DNA of 64,000 nt. Origin: Blastococcus sp. URHD0036 (GTDB lineage: Bacteria > Actinomycetota > Actinomycetes > Mycobacteriales > Geodermatophilaceae). The stretch's first letter is position 1. Each line of letters opens with the position of its first letter. Below, one piece after another: positions 37,775 through 46,279 of the stretch. Position numbers and translations under genes: made by a program. The DNA lies in assembly GCF_000701365.1 (NCBI RefSeq), contig NZ_JNIK01000018.1, positions 186,001-250,000 on the forward strand. The letters run 5' to 3'. Below the pieces are notes generated by a model that made no database searches, had not been told where the DNA came from, and saw nothing but the letters and a program-made list of their open reading frames with translations.

Positions 37775-38713
37775 TCACCGGGAGGCGGCCATCAGCTCGG
37801 CCGCGCCGCGGTCGAGCAGGTCGGCCGCGAGCTCGCGGCCCAGCCGTTCGGCGTCCTCGGCCGGGCCGGTGACCGAGCCGCGGACGCCGTCGCTGCCGTC
37901 CAGCGCGGTCACCGACGCGCGCAGGAACAGCTCGGGGCCGTCCTCGCCCTCGGCCACCTCGGCGTAGGCGGCGACCGGCGCGCTGCAGCCGGCCTCGAGT
38001 GCGGCCAGCGTGGTCCGTTCGGCGCGTACGCAGGCCCGCGTGACGGCGTCGTCGAGCGGGGCGAGGAGCCGGCGGGTCGCCTCGTCGTCGGCCCGGCACT
38101 CCACGGCGAGCGCCCCCTGCGCCGGTGCGGGCAGCACCTGCAGCGGGTCGAGGGTCTCGGTGATCGCGTCCAGCCGGCCGAGGCGGGTGAGGCCGGCGCG
38201 GGCCAGGACGACGGCGTCGAGGTCTCCCGGCACGACCCGCGCCATGCGGGTGTCGACGTTGCCCCGGATCGGCACGACCTCGAGGCCGAGGCCGAGGGCG
38301 CGCAGCTGGGCCACCCGGCGGGGCGCACCGGTGCCGATGCGGGCGCCGGCGGGCAGCTCGCCGAGGGTCAGGCCGTCGCGGGCGACGAGCGCGTCGCGCG
38401 GGTCCTCCCGCGGCGGGACGGCGGCCAGCACCAGCCCGGGCTCGGGCGCGGTGGGCAGGTCCTTGTAGCTGTGCACCGCGACGTCGACGGTGCCCTCGTG
38501 CAGCGCCTGACGGATCGCGGTCACGAAGACCCCGGTGCCGCCGAGCTGCGCGATCGCCGCGGCGGAGCGGTCGCCCTCGGTGCTGATGTGCACCAGCTCG
38601 ACCGGGACCCCGGTGGCTGCGGTGATGGCGTCGGCCACGTGCCGGGACTGCGTCGTCGCCAGCTGGCTGGCGCGGGTGCCCAGGCGCAGCGTCGTGGTGC
38701 GGGTGGCGGTCAC
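37775..38713 (-). CDS. hemC: Hydroxymethylbilane synthase (porphobilinogen deaminase)
   Basis: Joins four porphobilinogen units (312 residues). The dipyrromethane cofactor Cys243 is in [12 protein letters not shown], and [17 protein letters not shown] and [12 protein letters not shown] are family motifs. GTG 38713 overlaps the hemA stop by 4 nt. Confidence 0.96.
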   Translation of the reverse strand: MTATRTTTLRLGTRASQLATTQSRHVADAITAATGVPVELVHISTEGDRSAAAIAQLGGTGVFVTAIRQALHEGTVDVAVHSYKDLPTAPEPGLVLAAVPPREDPRDALVARDGLTLGELPAGARIGTGAPRRVAQLRALGLGLEVVPIRGNVDTRMARVVPGDLDAVVLARAGLTRLGRLDAITETLDPLQVLPAPAQGALAVECRADDEATRRLLAPLDDAVTRACVRAERTTLAALEAGCSAPVAAYAEVAEGEDGPELFLRASVTALDGSDGVRGSVTGPAEDAERLGRELAADLLDRGAAELMAASR

Positions 38714-40068
38714 GCCGTCCCCCCGAACTCGTCCGGGTCCACGGCGACGGCCTCGGCCAGCCGGCCCCGCTCGGCCGGGACACCGGTGTCGATGCCGAGG
38801 CCGAACAGCTCGCGCAGGGCGTCGGCGTAGTCGACCCCGCCCGGGGTGCTCGCCAGCTCCTTCACCCGGACCGTCGGCTCGTGCAGCAGCTTGTCCACGA
38901 CCCGGCGGACCGTGCGGGCGATCTCCGACCGGGCCCGCGCGTCGAGGTCGGGCAGCCGGGTGGACAGCCGCAGCAGCTCGGCGTCCACCACCTCCGCGGC
39001 CTGGCTGCGCAGGGCCGACACGGTCGGCGCCACGGCGGCGGCCTGCCGCTCGGCCCGCAGCAGCGCGGTCTCGGCCTCGATCAGCGCATGGGCGGCGGCG
39101 ATGTCGTCGCGGGCGACCGCACCGGCCAGCGAGGTGTCGTGCGCGGCCGTGCGCTCCCCCTGGAGGAGCGCCAGGTCGACGACGTGCACCCCGGGGAGCC
39201 CGGCGACGGCCGGGTCGACGTCCCGCGGCAGCGCGAGGTCGACGACGGCCAGCGGCCGGTCGGCCCGCCCGCGCATCGCGCCGGCGACCGCGTCGGTGCC
39301 GACGACGAGCCCGGTGGCCCCGGTGCAGGTGAGCAGCACGTCGGCCGCGGCGATGGCGGCCGGCAGGTCGTCGAGGGCGGCGGTCGAGCCGTCGACGGCG
39401 GCGGCCAGGCGGGCCGCGGACTCCGGCGTCCGGCTGGCCACGGTCACCCGGGCGCCGCGGCGGGCGAGCGTGGCGGCCGCGAGCGCGCCCATCGAGCCGG
39501 CGCCGACGACGAGCGCCCGGCGGCCCTGCAGCGACCCGATCCGCTCCTCGGCGTGGTCGAGGGAGACCGACACGAGGGATGCCCCGGCCTTGTCGATGCC
39601 GGTCTCGGAGTGGACCCGCTTGCCGACCCGCAGCGCGTGCTGGGCCACCGGGTGCAGCTCCCGGCCGACCGTGCCCTGGTCGCGGGCCAGGGCGTAGGCG
39701 TTGCGCAGCTGGCCGAGCACCTGGGTCTCGCCGACGACCATCGAGTCGAGCCCGGCGGCGACGGTGAACAGGTGGGCGACGGCCTGGTCCTCGTAGTGCA
39801 CCGTGACGTAGGGCGAGAGCTCCTCGACGGTCGCGCCGGCCTGGCGGGCCAGCACCCGGCTCACCTCGGTGACGCCGCCGTGGAAGCGGTCCACCTCTGC
39901 GAAGACCTCGACCCGGTTGCACGTGGCCAGGACGATCGCCTCGCTCACGTGGTCGTTGCCCACCAGCTCGTGCAGCGCCTTGACGGTGTCGTCGGAGGTC
40001 ATCGCGAACTGCTCGAGCAGCGAGACGGGTGCGGTCTGGTGGCTGATGCCGACGGCCAGCAGGCTCAT
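38710..40068 (-). CDS. hemA: Glutamyl-tRNA reductase
   Basis: NADPH-dependent first enzyme of C5 heme synthesis (452 residues). Nucleophile Cys50 is in [10 protein letters not shown]. The NADPH-binding motif [12 protein letters not shown] and the earlier GETQVLGQ are present, and a C-terminal dimerisation helix bundle follows. ATG 40068 overlaps the rex stop by 4 nt, coupling its translation to that of the redox repressor. Confidence 0.96.
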   Translation of the reverse strand: MSLLAVGISHQTAPVSLLEQFAMTSDDTVKALHELVGNDHVSEAIVLATCNRVEVFAEVDRFHGGVTEVSRVLARQAGATVEELSPYVTVHYEDQAVAHLFTVAAGLDSMVVGETQVLGQLRNAYALARDQGTVGRELHPVAQHALRVGKRVHSETGIDKAGASLVSVSLDHAEERIGSLQGRRALVVGAGSMGALAAATLARRGARVTVASRTPESAARLAAAVDGSTAALDDLPAAIAAADVLLTCTGATGLVVGTDAVAGAMRGRADRPLAVVDLALPRDVDPAVAGLPGVHVVDLALLQGERTAAHDTSLAGAVARDDIAAAHALIEAETALLRAERQAAAVAPTVSALRSQAAEVVDAELLRLSTRLPDLDARARSEIARTVRRVVDKLLHEPTVRVKELASTPGGVDYADALRELFGLGIDTGVPAERGRLAEAVAVDPDEFGGTA

Positions 40069-40754
40069 GCCATCCCCCCGACGGCCGGGACGCGCGCGTC
40101 GCTGCCGGTGTCCCGGCCGGCGTCCCTGCTGGTGTCCAGGAACGCCAGCACCTGCAGTTCGACGGAGAGGTCGACCTGGCGGACGTCCACCCCGGCGGGC
40201 GCGGTCAGCGTGACCGGCGCGAAGTTGAGGATGCTGCGGACGCCGGCCGCGGTCAGCCGGTCGCAGATCTCCTGGGCGACCTCGGCGGGGGTGGCGATGA
40301 CGCCGATGGTCGCCGCCGTCCCCGTGACCACGTCGTCGAGCTCGGTCAGCGCCAGCACGGGGCGGCCGCCGATCACCTGCCCGATCCGCTGCGGCGAGCT
40401 GTCGAACAGGCCGACGAACTCGAAGCCGCGGCTGCCGAACCCGGCGTAGTCGGCCAGCGCGGACCCGAGGTTGCCCAGGCCGACGAGCACGCAGGCGCGG
40501 GAGCGCTCGACGCCCAGGACGCGGGCGATCCGGTCGCGCAACCCCGCCACGTCGTAGCCGACGCCGCGCACGCCGCAGGGGCCGAGGTGGGAGAGGTCCT
40601 TGCGCAGCCCGGCCGGGTTCACGCCGGCGGCACCGGCCAGCTCACCGGAGGAGACGCTGGCCCGGCCGGAGTCGGCGAGGCCGCCGAGCACCCGGAGGTA
40701 CACGGCCAGGCGGGCCACGGTGGCCTCCGGGATCCGGGGCCTCGACGGGTTCAC
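40065..40754 (-). CDS. rex: Redox-sensing transcriptional repressor Rex
   Basis: NADH/NAD+ sensor of 229 residues. An N-terminal winged helix ([36 protein letters not shown]) precedes a Rossmann domain with GLGNLG at 92-97 and [16 protein letters not shown] 40754 is chosen because GGAGAC lies 7 nt upstream; a longer frame to 40946 would run into the terminator of the neighbouring operon. The rex-hemACD order matches Streptomyces coelicolor, where Rex controls this operon and nuo. Confidence 0.95.
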   Translation of the reverse strand: MNPSRPRIPEATVARLAVYLRVLGGLADSGRASVSSGELAGAAGVNPAGLRKDLSHLGPCGVRGVGYDVAGLRDRIARVLGVERSRACVLVGLGNLGSALADYAGFGSRGFEFVGLFDSSPQRIGQVIGGRPVLALTELDDVVTGTAATIGVIATPAEVAQEICDRLTAAGVRSILNFAPVTLTAPAGVDVRQVDLSVELQVLAFLDTSRDAGRDTGSDARVPAVGGMA

Positions 40755-40854
40755 GGGGACTGTCTCCACAGCGGGCGCGCCGTCGCACCCGGCAGCTGCC
40801 GGGACGGGACGGACGACATCGGGTACCGGACGCAGACGCCGACCGGCGCGGCCC

Positions 40855-40883
40855 ACGTTAACCGCTTGTGAACGCAGGAACAA
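40855..40883 (-). promoter_or_regulatory. rex-hem operon promoter with overlapping Rex operator
   Basis: On the coding strand, TTGTTC (-35, 40878-40883), a 17-base spacer and TAACGT (-10, 40855-40860) form a promoter about 100 bases before rex. The plus strand at 40866-40883 reads TTGTGAACGCAGGAACAA, a perfect first half-site and 11 of 14 Rex consensus positions, covering the -35 and spacer. This predicts autorepression at low NADH/NAD+. Confidence 0.65.
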
Positions 40884-40926
40884 AGTCGCCGCCAGGCGCC
40901 CGGGCCGCTGGGCAGCGCAGATGCCG

Positions 40927-40952
40927 GTCCCTGTGGTGAGGACCATAGGGAC
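40927..40952 (-). terminator. Terminator hairpin of the acyl-CoA synthetase-glutaredoxin operon
   Basis: An 11-bp stem (one G-U wobble) with a GAGG loop: GTCCCTGTGGT pairs with ACCATAGGGAC. It begins 16 bases past the glutaredoxin stop. No U-tract, as usual in high-GC actinobacteria. It separates this operon from the rex promoter. Confidence 0.7.
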
Positions 40953-40968
40953 GAACCCCCGAAGGAGT

Positions 40969-41214
40969 TCAGAGACCGAGGTCGCGGCGCAGCCGGGGGA
41001 GGTCGACGGTGAAGTAGGAGTGCTCCCGCCCGTCGAGCAGCAGCACCGGCACCCGGTCGCCGTACTCCGCCTGCAGGTCCGGGTCGGCGTCGACGTCCAC
41101 GGGGACGACGGCCAGTCCGGCCGCCGCGGCCACCGGTACGAGCGCCTCGGCGGCCGCCTCGCACAGGTGGCAGCCGTCCCGGACGACCAGCTGCAGCCGG
41201 GCCGGGTCAGTCAC
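40969..41214 (-). CDS. Glutaredoxin-like thiol protein
   Basis: Protein of 81 residues with a thioredoxin-like fold and redox motif CHLC (Cys15, Cys18). The later VPVLLLDG carries the cis-Pro. Rv0508 is the positional equivalent beside hemA in M. tuberculosis. The GTG start overlaps the end of the acyl-CoA synthetase gene by 8 nt. Partner unknown. Confidence 0.88.
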   Translation of the reverse strand: MTDPARLQLVVRDGCHLCEAAAEALVPVAAAAGLAVVPVDVDADPDLQAEYGDRVPVLLLDGREHSYFTVDLPRLRRDLGL

Positions 41215-42757
41215 GGCTCAGTGCCTCCGACCCCTCGGCGGGCTCCTCGCCGGCCCGGGTGAGCCCGAGCTCGCGGAGACGGGCGCGGCTCACCTTGCCG
41301 GTGAGGGAGTGCGGGAGCGTGGCCAGGAAGTGCACCGAGGTGGGCACCTTGTAGCGCGCCAGCGACGACGCCGCGTACTCCTGCAGCTCCTCCAGCGTCG
41401 CGGAGGTGCCTGGCTCCAGGACGACGACGGCGCGCACGGCCTGGCCGGTGCGGGCGTCGGGGACGCCGATCACCGCGCTCTCCCGCACCGCGGGGTGGGC
41501 GTCGAGCACCCGCTCCACCTCCGCGGGGTAGACGTTGAAGCCGCTGACGAGGATCAGGTCGCTGCGCCGGTCCACCAGGTGCAGGTCGCCGTCGTCGTCG
41601 CGATAGGCCAAGTCGCCGGTGGCCAGCCAGCCGTCGGCGTCCGGACCGTCGGCGCCGTCGGGCCAGTAGCCGGAGAAGAGGTTGGCCCCGCGCACCCAGA
41701 TCTCGCCGGGGCCCTCGTCCCCGACCTCCTCCACCGGTCCGGCCGGGTCGGTGCCGTGGGTCGCGGTGTCGCGCAGCTGGACCTCCACACCGGGCAGCGG
41801 GCCACCGATGCAGGCCGGCTTCGACCGGCCCGTGGCCAGGGTGCTGGCCACCACCGGGCACGCCTCGGTCAGGCCGTAGCCCTCGTGCACGCGGATCGCG
41901 GCCCGTTCGCGCATCGCCGTCCAGACGTCCTCGGGCAGCGGTGCCGCGCCCGAGGAGGCCAGCCGCACCGCGGCGAACGCCCGCCGCAGCACGGCGTCCC
42001 CGTCGGCGTCGGCGACGGCCAGCCACGCCTGGTACATCGGCGGCGCGCCGGGGACGGCGGTGACCTGCTCGTCGGTCATCAGCGCCAGCGCCGCCCGCGG
42101 CTCGAAGGCCTCCATGAGCACGGCGCAGGCGCCGGTGGCGGCGACCAGGCCGAACCCGGCGTTGAGCCCGTAGACGTGGAACAGCGGGAGGACGAGGAGC
42201 ACGCGGTCGTCGGAGCGGACCGGCGGCGGGTCCATCGCGAGGCACTGCTCCTGGTTGGCGCGCACCGCGGCGGTGGTCAGCATCGCGCCGCGCGGCCGGC
42301 CGGTGGTGCCGCTGGTGTAGGCGAGGAAGGCCAGTCCGTCGGGATCGGGCTCGACGTCCGGCGGGGGGCCGTCACCCTCCGGCGGCCCGGGGGAGACCGG
42401 CACGCCGGCGATCGGCGCCCGCTCCCCGCGGGTCACCAGCAGGACGGCGCCGGAGTCGGTGAGCACGTGCTCGAGCTCCGGGTCGGTGTAGGCGGTGTTC
42501 ACCGGGACGACGACGAGCCCGGCCCGCAGGGCACCGAGCGTGGCCCGCAGCCAGGCGACGCCGTTGGGCAGCTGCACGGCCACCCGCTCCCCCGGCGTCA
42601 GCCCGCGGTCGGCGTAACCGGCGGCCGCGCGGTCGACCAGCGCGTCGAGCTCGGCCCAGGTCAGACGGGTGTCCCCGGCGACGACGGCGGGCGCGTCCGG
42701 ACGGTCCTGCGCGGCGCTCCGGACCAGCGCGGCGAGCGAGGGCGGTGCTCCTGACAC
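41207..42757 (-). CDS. Acyl-CoA synthetase / AMP-binding enzyme
   Basis: Adenylate-forming ligase of 516 residues. The phosphate loop YTSGTTGRPRGAML, LPLFHVYGL, VHEGYGLTEACPV, GWLATGDLAYRDDDGDLHLV, RRSDLILVSGFNVYPAEVE and the C-terminal Lys in PHSLTGKVSR are all present, so it should be active. Motif style fits fatty-acid or aryl-acid CoA ligases; the substrate cannot be read. GTG 42757 has GGAGGAG about 7 nt upstream. Divergent from the BldN-type sigma gene. Confidence 0.9.
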   Translation of the reverse strand: MSGAPPSLAALVRSAAQDRPDAPAVVAGDTRLTWAELDALVDRAAAGYADRGLTPGERVAVQLPNGVAWLRATLGALRAGLVVVPVNTAYTDPELEHVLTDSGAVLLVTRGERAPIAGVPVSPGPPEGDGPPPDVEPDPDGLAFLAYTSGTTGRPRGAMLTTAAVRANQEQCLAMDPPPVRSDDRVLLVLPLFHVYGLNAGFGLVAATGACAVLMEAFEPRAALALMTDEQVTAVPGAPPMYQAWLAVADADGDAVLRRAFAAVRLASSGAAPLPEDVWTAMRERAAIRVHEGYGLTEACPVVASTLATGRSKPACIGGPLPGVEVQLRDTATHGTDPAGPVEEVGDEGPGEIWVRGANLFSGYWPDGADGPDADGWLATGDLAYRDDDGDLHLVDRRSDLILVSGFNVYPAEVERVLDAHPAVRESAVIGVPDARTGQAVRAVVVLEPGTSATLEELQEYAASSLARYKVPTSVHFLATLPHSLTGKVSRARLRELGLTRAGEEPAEGSEALSRD

Positions 42758-42854
42758 TGGGCATCTCCTCCGGTGGCGCGCGGATGTCCACTCTCGGGAG
42801 GGACACCCGCAGGGGGCGGCTCCCCGGGTCGCGTGGACGGGCTCTCGCGATGTT

Positions 42855-42867
42855 GTCACCATGTGAC
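42855..42867. promoter_or_regulatory. Palindrome in the acyl-CoA synthetase/bldN gap
   Basis: GTCAC-CAT-GTGAC forms a 13-base inverted repeat in the 204-base divergent gap. A 13-base window over it matches 6 of 9 defined positions of the BldD box TNACNCWGNGTNA. bldN is a BldD target in Streptomyces, so this is a candidate operator, but the match is partial. Confidence 0.3.
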
Positions 42868-42961
42868 GAGCACCGCAGCACCCGCGCGGCCCCCGGACGG
42901 GGCGCGCCGCGGACGAGCCGGTCCCCATCCACCAGGGCAGACGAGGAGGTCGACGCCGCGC

Positions 42962-43753
42962 ATGGCCTCCTCCCGACCCCTGGACGAGCGGTCCGCCGCC
43001 GTCCCGGAGGGGGCCGCAGGGCTGGCGCCCGTGCCCCGCCGGCCGAGCCCGCGACCCCGGCCCACGCCGCATCCCCGGGTGAGCGGGGAGGACGCCGCGC
43101 GGGCGGTCCGCCCGCCCGACGTGGCGGCCACCGTCCCGGAGGCCGAGCCCGAGGACGCGGTGCTGGCCGAGGAGGTCGCGGCGTTCGCCGACGCCCTCCC
43201 CGACGACCAGGTCGACGTCTGGGGCCTGGTCGCGCAGGCCCAGCAGGGGGACGCCGAGGCGTTCGGCCGGCTCTACGACCACTACGTGACGATGGTCTTC
43301 CGGTACCTCTACCACCGCGTCGGTGACCGGGCCCTCGCCGAGGACTTCACCAGCGAGACGTTCGTGCGGGCGCTCCGCCGGATCGACTCGCTGTCCTTCC
43401 AGGGCCGGGACGTGGGCGCCTGGCTGGTCACCATCGCGCGCAACATCGTGCGGGACCACGTGAAGAGCAGCCGGTACCGGCTGGAGGTCACGACGGCGGA
43501 CATGCGCGACGCCGACCGGACGACCGAGGGCCCCGAGGACGCCGTCGTCTCCCGGCTCACCTCCGAGCAGCTCCTCGCCTGCGTCCGGCAGCTCGGCAGC
43601 GAGCAGCAGGAGTGCATCTCGCTGCGCTTCCTGCAGGGGTTGTCGGTGGCGGAGACCGCCGCCGTGATGGGCAAGAAGGACGGCGCGATCAAGGCCCTCC
43701 AGCACCGGGCGGTCCGCCGGCTGGCGAGCCTGCTCCCGGACGGTCTGCGGTGA
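42962..43753 (+). CDS. bldN: ECF sigma factor of the BldN family
   Basis: RNA polymerase sigma factor of 263 residues. Region 2 starts near residue 87 (VWGLVAQAQQGDAEAFGRLY, LAEDFTSETFVRALRRI) and region 4 lies near 200-255 (EQQECISLRFLQGLSVAETA, GAIKALQHRAVRRLASLLPD). Both are close to what I remember of Streptomyces BldN. The first 85 residues are a Pro/Ala/Glu-rich extension; S. coelicolor BldN has a comparable pro-sequence that is removed. ATG 42962 follows GAGGAGG; earlier starts are possible. Followed by its likely anti-sigma gene. Confidence 0.88.
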   Translation: MASSRPLDERSAAVPEGAAGLAPVPRRPSPRPRPTPHPRVSGEDAARAVRPPDVAATVPEAEPEDAVLAEEVAAFADALPDDQVDVWGLVAQAQQGDAEAFGRLYDHYVTMVFRYLYHRVGDRALAEDFTSETFVRALRRIDSLSFQGRDVGAWLVTIARNIVRDHVKSSRYRLEVTTADMRDADRTTEGPEDAVVSRLTSEQLLACVRQLGSEQQECISLRFLQGLSVAETAAVMGKKDGAIKALQHRAVRRLASLLPDGLR

Positions 43754-43799
43754 CCGCGGCCACGAGCGGGGGAATCTCGCTGGTTACCCGCCAGTACCC

Positions 43800-43828
43800 C
43801 GTAACGGCGCCCCGGGAGGCGTCGTTGG
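43800..43828 (+). promoter_or_regulatory. ECF-type promoter before the anti-sigma gene
   Basis: CGTAAC (43800-43805), 17 bases, then CGTTGG (43823-43828), lie 55 bases before the anti-sigma ATG. The AAC/CGT pair is typical of ECF promoters and agrees with the BldN-dependent pattern I recall from Streptomyces (CGTAAC...CGTTG). It predicts that the sigma factor drives its own anti-sigma gene. Confidence 0.55.
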
Positions 43829-43883
43829 TCGTCCTGATGCGGGTCCCGGACGGTCGGACCCGCCGGGGTCCGGGGGGTTCGCG

Positions 43884-45041
43884 ATGAGGACGGAGGACGG
43901 TGCCGTGCCCGCGCACTCCCGTTCCGCCGTCGCGCGCGACCGGGACGAGGCGGTCGTCACCCGGCTGCAGAGCCTCAGCACCGCGCTGGACGACGAGCCG
44001 GGCGCCGACTTCCGTGCCGCGACGCGGGCCCGGCTCGTGGCCATGGCGGCGGTCCGGTCCCCCGAGCCCGCTCGGCCCGGCCTCGCGCGGCGCCTGCTCC
44101 GGAGCCGCACCCCGGAGGCGCCGCGGTCGCGCTGGCGGACCCGGCTCACCGCCGGGCTGGCCGGCGGTGCCCTCGCCGTCAGCGCGCTGGGCGCGCTCGT
44201 CGCCCTGTCCGCCGATGCCCAGCCGGGGGACCTGCTGTACCCGCTGAAGCGGGGCACCGAGCAGACCCAGCTCGCGCTGGCCGGCGACGACCGCGGGCTC
44301 ACCCTGCTGCAGTTCGCGAGCACCCGGCTCGACGAGCTGGGCGCGGCTCCCGACGACCCCGCCCTCGTGGTCCAGACCCTCGCGACGATGGACGCCCAGA
44401 CCACCGAGGGTGCCGCGCTGCTGGTCGGCTCGGCACTGGGATCGGGGTCCGCGGCCCCGGTCCAGCAGCTGGCCGAGTGGAGCGAGGACCAGTCCGCCGA
44501 GCTGGCCGGGCTGCAGCCCACGCTGCCCCCCGCCACGGTCGGCGCGGCGCAGGCGTCGCTCGAGCTCCTGGACGCCGTCGACGCCCGCGTCGCCGCGGTG
44601 GAGGCCGCGCTCGGGTGCGCCACCGTCCCGCCCAGCCGGGGCAGCGACGACCTGGGACCCGTCCCGGGGGTCTGCGAGCCCGTCGTCGTGGCGCCGTCCC
44701 CGGGCGGCACCGCGGCGACCGACCCGGCGCCCCCGACCGGTCAGCAGTCGACGCCGGCGGCGCCCACGGCTCCGGCCGGGCCCGGCGGCGGGACGACAGC
44801 CCCCGCCCCAGCCCCAGCCCCCGACGCGGGCTCCGGGGTCGGCAGCGGGACCGGCTCCGTCCCGTCCACGGCTCCGTCGGTGCCGGCGCTGCCGCTGCCT
44901 CTGCCGGGCACCGGGAGCGGCGGCAGCCAGCCGCTGCCGACGCTCGCCGCGCCCACCCCGACCGCCGCACCGACCTCGGCGAGGCCCCCGCTCATCGACC
45001 TGCCGCTGCCCTGCATCCTCGGACTGCTCTGCACACGATGA
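43884..45041 (+). CDS. rsbN: RsbN-like membrane anti-sigma factor (DUF5667 type)
   Basis: Protein of 385 residues. The cytoplasmic N-terminus (about 1-85; DDEPGADFRAATRARLVAMA) would bind the sigma factor. One membrane helix lies at about 88-109, followed by the DUF5667-like segment (DAQPGDLLYPLKRGTEQTQL) outside. Residues 245-365 are low-complexity Pro/Ala/Gly/Thr. The partner and layout match Streptomyces BldN-RsbN. The long Pro-rich tail may reach into the cell wall. Confidence 0.8.
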   Translation: MRTEDGAVPAHSRSAVARDRDEAVVTRLQSLSTALDDEPGADFRAATRARLVAMAAVRSPEPARPGLARRLLRSRTPEAPRSRWRTRLTAGLAGGALAVSALGALVALSADAQPGDLLYPLKRGTEQTQLALAGDDRGLTLLQFASTRLDELGAAPDDPALVVQTLATMDAQTTEGAALLVGSALGSGSAAPVQQLAEWSEDQSAELAGLQPTLPPATVGAAQASLELLDAVDARVAAVEAALGCATVPPSRGSDDLGPVPGVCEPVVVAPSPGGTAATDPAPPTGQQSTPAAPTAPAGPGGGTTAPAPAPAPDAGSGVGSGTGSVPSTAPSVPALPLPLPGTGSGGSQPLPTLAAPTPTAAPTSARPPLIDLPLPCILGLLCTR

Positions 45042-45127
45042 GCTGAGTCACCGGAGGAGGCCCACTAGGGTCGAGGGCGAGCGTCTGCCGCATCCGGCGG
45101 CGGGTTGACGAGCCCTGGAGGTCGACC

Positions 45128-46072
45128 GTGCCGGTCCTGCCGTTCCGCGGCCGACGGGTTCCGGAGAACCCGGCTCCCGGCGACGAGTCCCCCGCGGTGG
45201 TGGCCGGCGCCGCGTCCGCCGCCGCGGCCGACGTCGAGCCGCCGCCGGCCGTCGTCCCGGACAACACCGCGGCCGCGTTCTTCGACGTCGACAACACGAT
45301 GATGATGGGCGCGTCGCTGTTCTGGTTCGCCCGCGGCCTGGCCGCCCGCAAGTACTTCACCGCGCGCGACCTGGCGCTGTTCGCCTGGCAGCAGGCCAAG
45401 TTCCGGATGGCCGGCAACGAGAGCGCCGACGACATGCACACCATCCGCGAGAACGCCCTCGCCTTCGTCACCGGCCGGCCGGTCAGCGAGATCATCGAGG
45501 CCGGCGAGGAGATCTACGACGAGCTGATGGCCGACCGCATCTGGGCGGGCACCCGGGTGCTGGCCCAGAAGCACCTGGACGCCGGCCAGCGGGTGTGGCT
45601 GGTGACGGCGACGCCCGTCGAGCTGGCCAGCATCATCGCCCAGCGGCTCGGGCTCACCGGGGCGCTCGGCACCGTCTCCGAGGTGAAGGACGGCCGGTAC
45701 ACCGGGCGGCTGGTCGGCGAGATGATGCACGGTGAGGCGAAGGCGGAGGCTGTCCGGGCGCTGGCCGAGCGCGAGGGGCTGGACCTCTCCCGCTGCACCG
45801 CCTACAGCGACTCGTCCAACGACCTGCCGATGCTCACGCTCACCGGGACCGCGGTCGCGGTGAACCCGGACACGGAGCTGCGGGCGGTGGCCCGCTCACG
45901 GGGGTGGCAGATCCGCGACTTCCGGACCGGCCGCAAGGCCGCCAAGATCGGGCTCCCGGCGCTCGGCGCGGCGGCACTGTCCGGTGGAGTGGTCGGCGGC
46001 GCCCTCGCGATCCGCCGGCGCAACCAGCCCCCGCCCCCGGTCGCGCCCCCCAAGCGCCTCCGATTCTTCTGA
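45128..46072 (+). CDS. HAD-family phosphatase (SerB1/CicA type)
   Basis: HAD-IB hydrolase, 314 residues. Motif I is [11 protein letters not shown], motif [10 protein letters not shown], and motif [16 protein letters not shown] with an upstream Lys. After the catalytic core come a short hydrophobic Gly/Ala-rich segment ([20 protein letters not shown]) and a Pro/Arg tail, suggesting membrane association. Rv0505c (serB1) is the positional homologue; phosphoserine may not be the substrate. GTG 45128 has GGAGG 7 nt upstream, and TAGGGT at 45066-45071 is a possible -10. Confidence 0.88.
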   Translation: MPVLPFRGRRVPENPAPGDESPAVVAGAASAAAADVEPPPAVVPDNTAAAFFDVDNTMMMGASLFWFARGLAARKYFTARDLALFAWQQAKFRMAGNESADDMHTIRENALAFVTGRPVSEIIEAGEEIYDELMADRIWAGTRVLAQKHLDAGQRVWLVTATPVELASIIAQRLGLTGALGTVSEVKDGRYTGRLVGEMMHGEAKAEAVRALAEREGLDLSRCTAYSDSSNDLPMLTLTGTAVAVNPDTELRAVARSRGWQIRDFRTGRKAAKIGLPALGAAALSGGVVGGALAIRRRNQPPPPVAPPKRLRFF

Positions 46073-46163
46073 TCGTCGGCCTCCGGCCGACACCGCGGCC
46101 ACGAGCCGTCCCCGACCTGCGCTGAGCGCTTCCCCGCCCCTCGTCGGGGGACCCTCCGGGCCC
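46072..46163 (+). repeat. 92-bp intergenic hairpin repeat, copy A
   Basis: It begins in the HAD gene's stop codon. It contains a perfect hairpin GTCGGCC-TCC-GGCCGAC (46075-46091) and a second near-perfect one (46146-46165). The reverse complement of 57233-57324 has the same length, is identical over the first 30 bases and about four fifths identical overall by eye. Both copies sit between convergent genes, so they may act as bidirectional terminators or belong to a REP/MITE-like family. Confidence 0.7.
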
Positions 46164-46206
46164 CCGCTCCTCGGGACACCGGTGGTCACCTCGCGTCACG
46201 CGATTC

Positions 46207-46269
46207 CGAGCCGTCCCCCCGTTGACGGCCGCGCCCGCGAGTCCTCCTCGGGGAACCCTCCGGGTCCCC
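46207..46269 (+). repeat. Partial second unit of the hairpin repeat
   Basis: Shares the GAGCCGTCCCC opening (46207-46218) and the closing hairpin (GGGGAACCC-TCC-GGGTCCCC, 46250-46269) with copy A, but lacks the first hairpin. It ends 10 bases before the stop of the acyltransferase gene. Looks like a tandem, diverged half unit. Confidence 0.5.
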
Positions 46270-46279
46270 CTCGTCGGAC

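Noticed and set aside
40065-40946. A 293-residue Rex starting at ATG 40946
   Set aside because: The extension would cover the promoter, operator and neighbouring terminator and has no Rex homology; GTG 40754 has a good ribosome site.
44700-44980. Possible repeat array or CRISPR-like element in the Pro/Ala-rich segment
   Set aside because: The repeats are codon-level low complexity inside the anti-sigma gene, without regular spacers.
45042-45127. A further small gene between the anti-sigma and HAD genes
   Set aside because: Only a TAGGGT hexamer and ribosome site for the HAD gene are seen.
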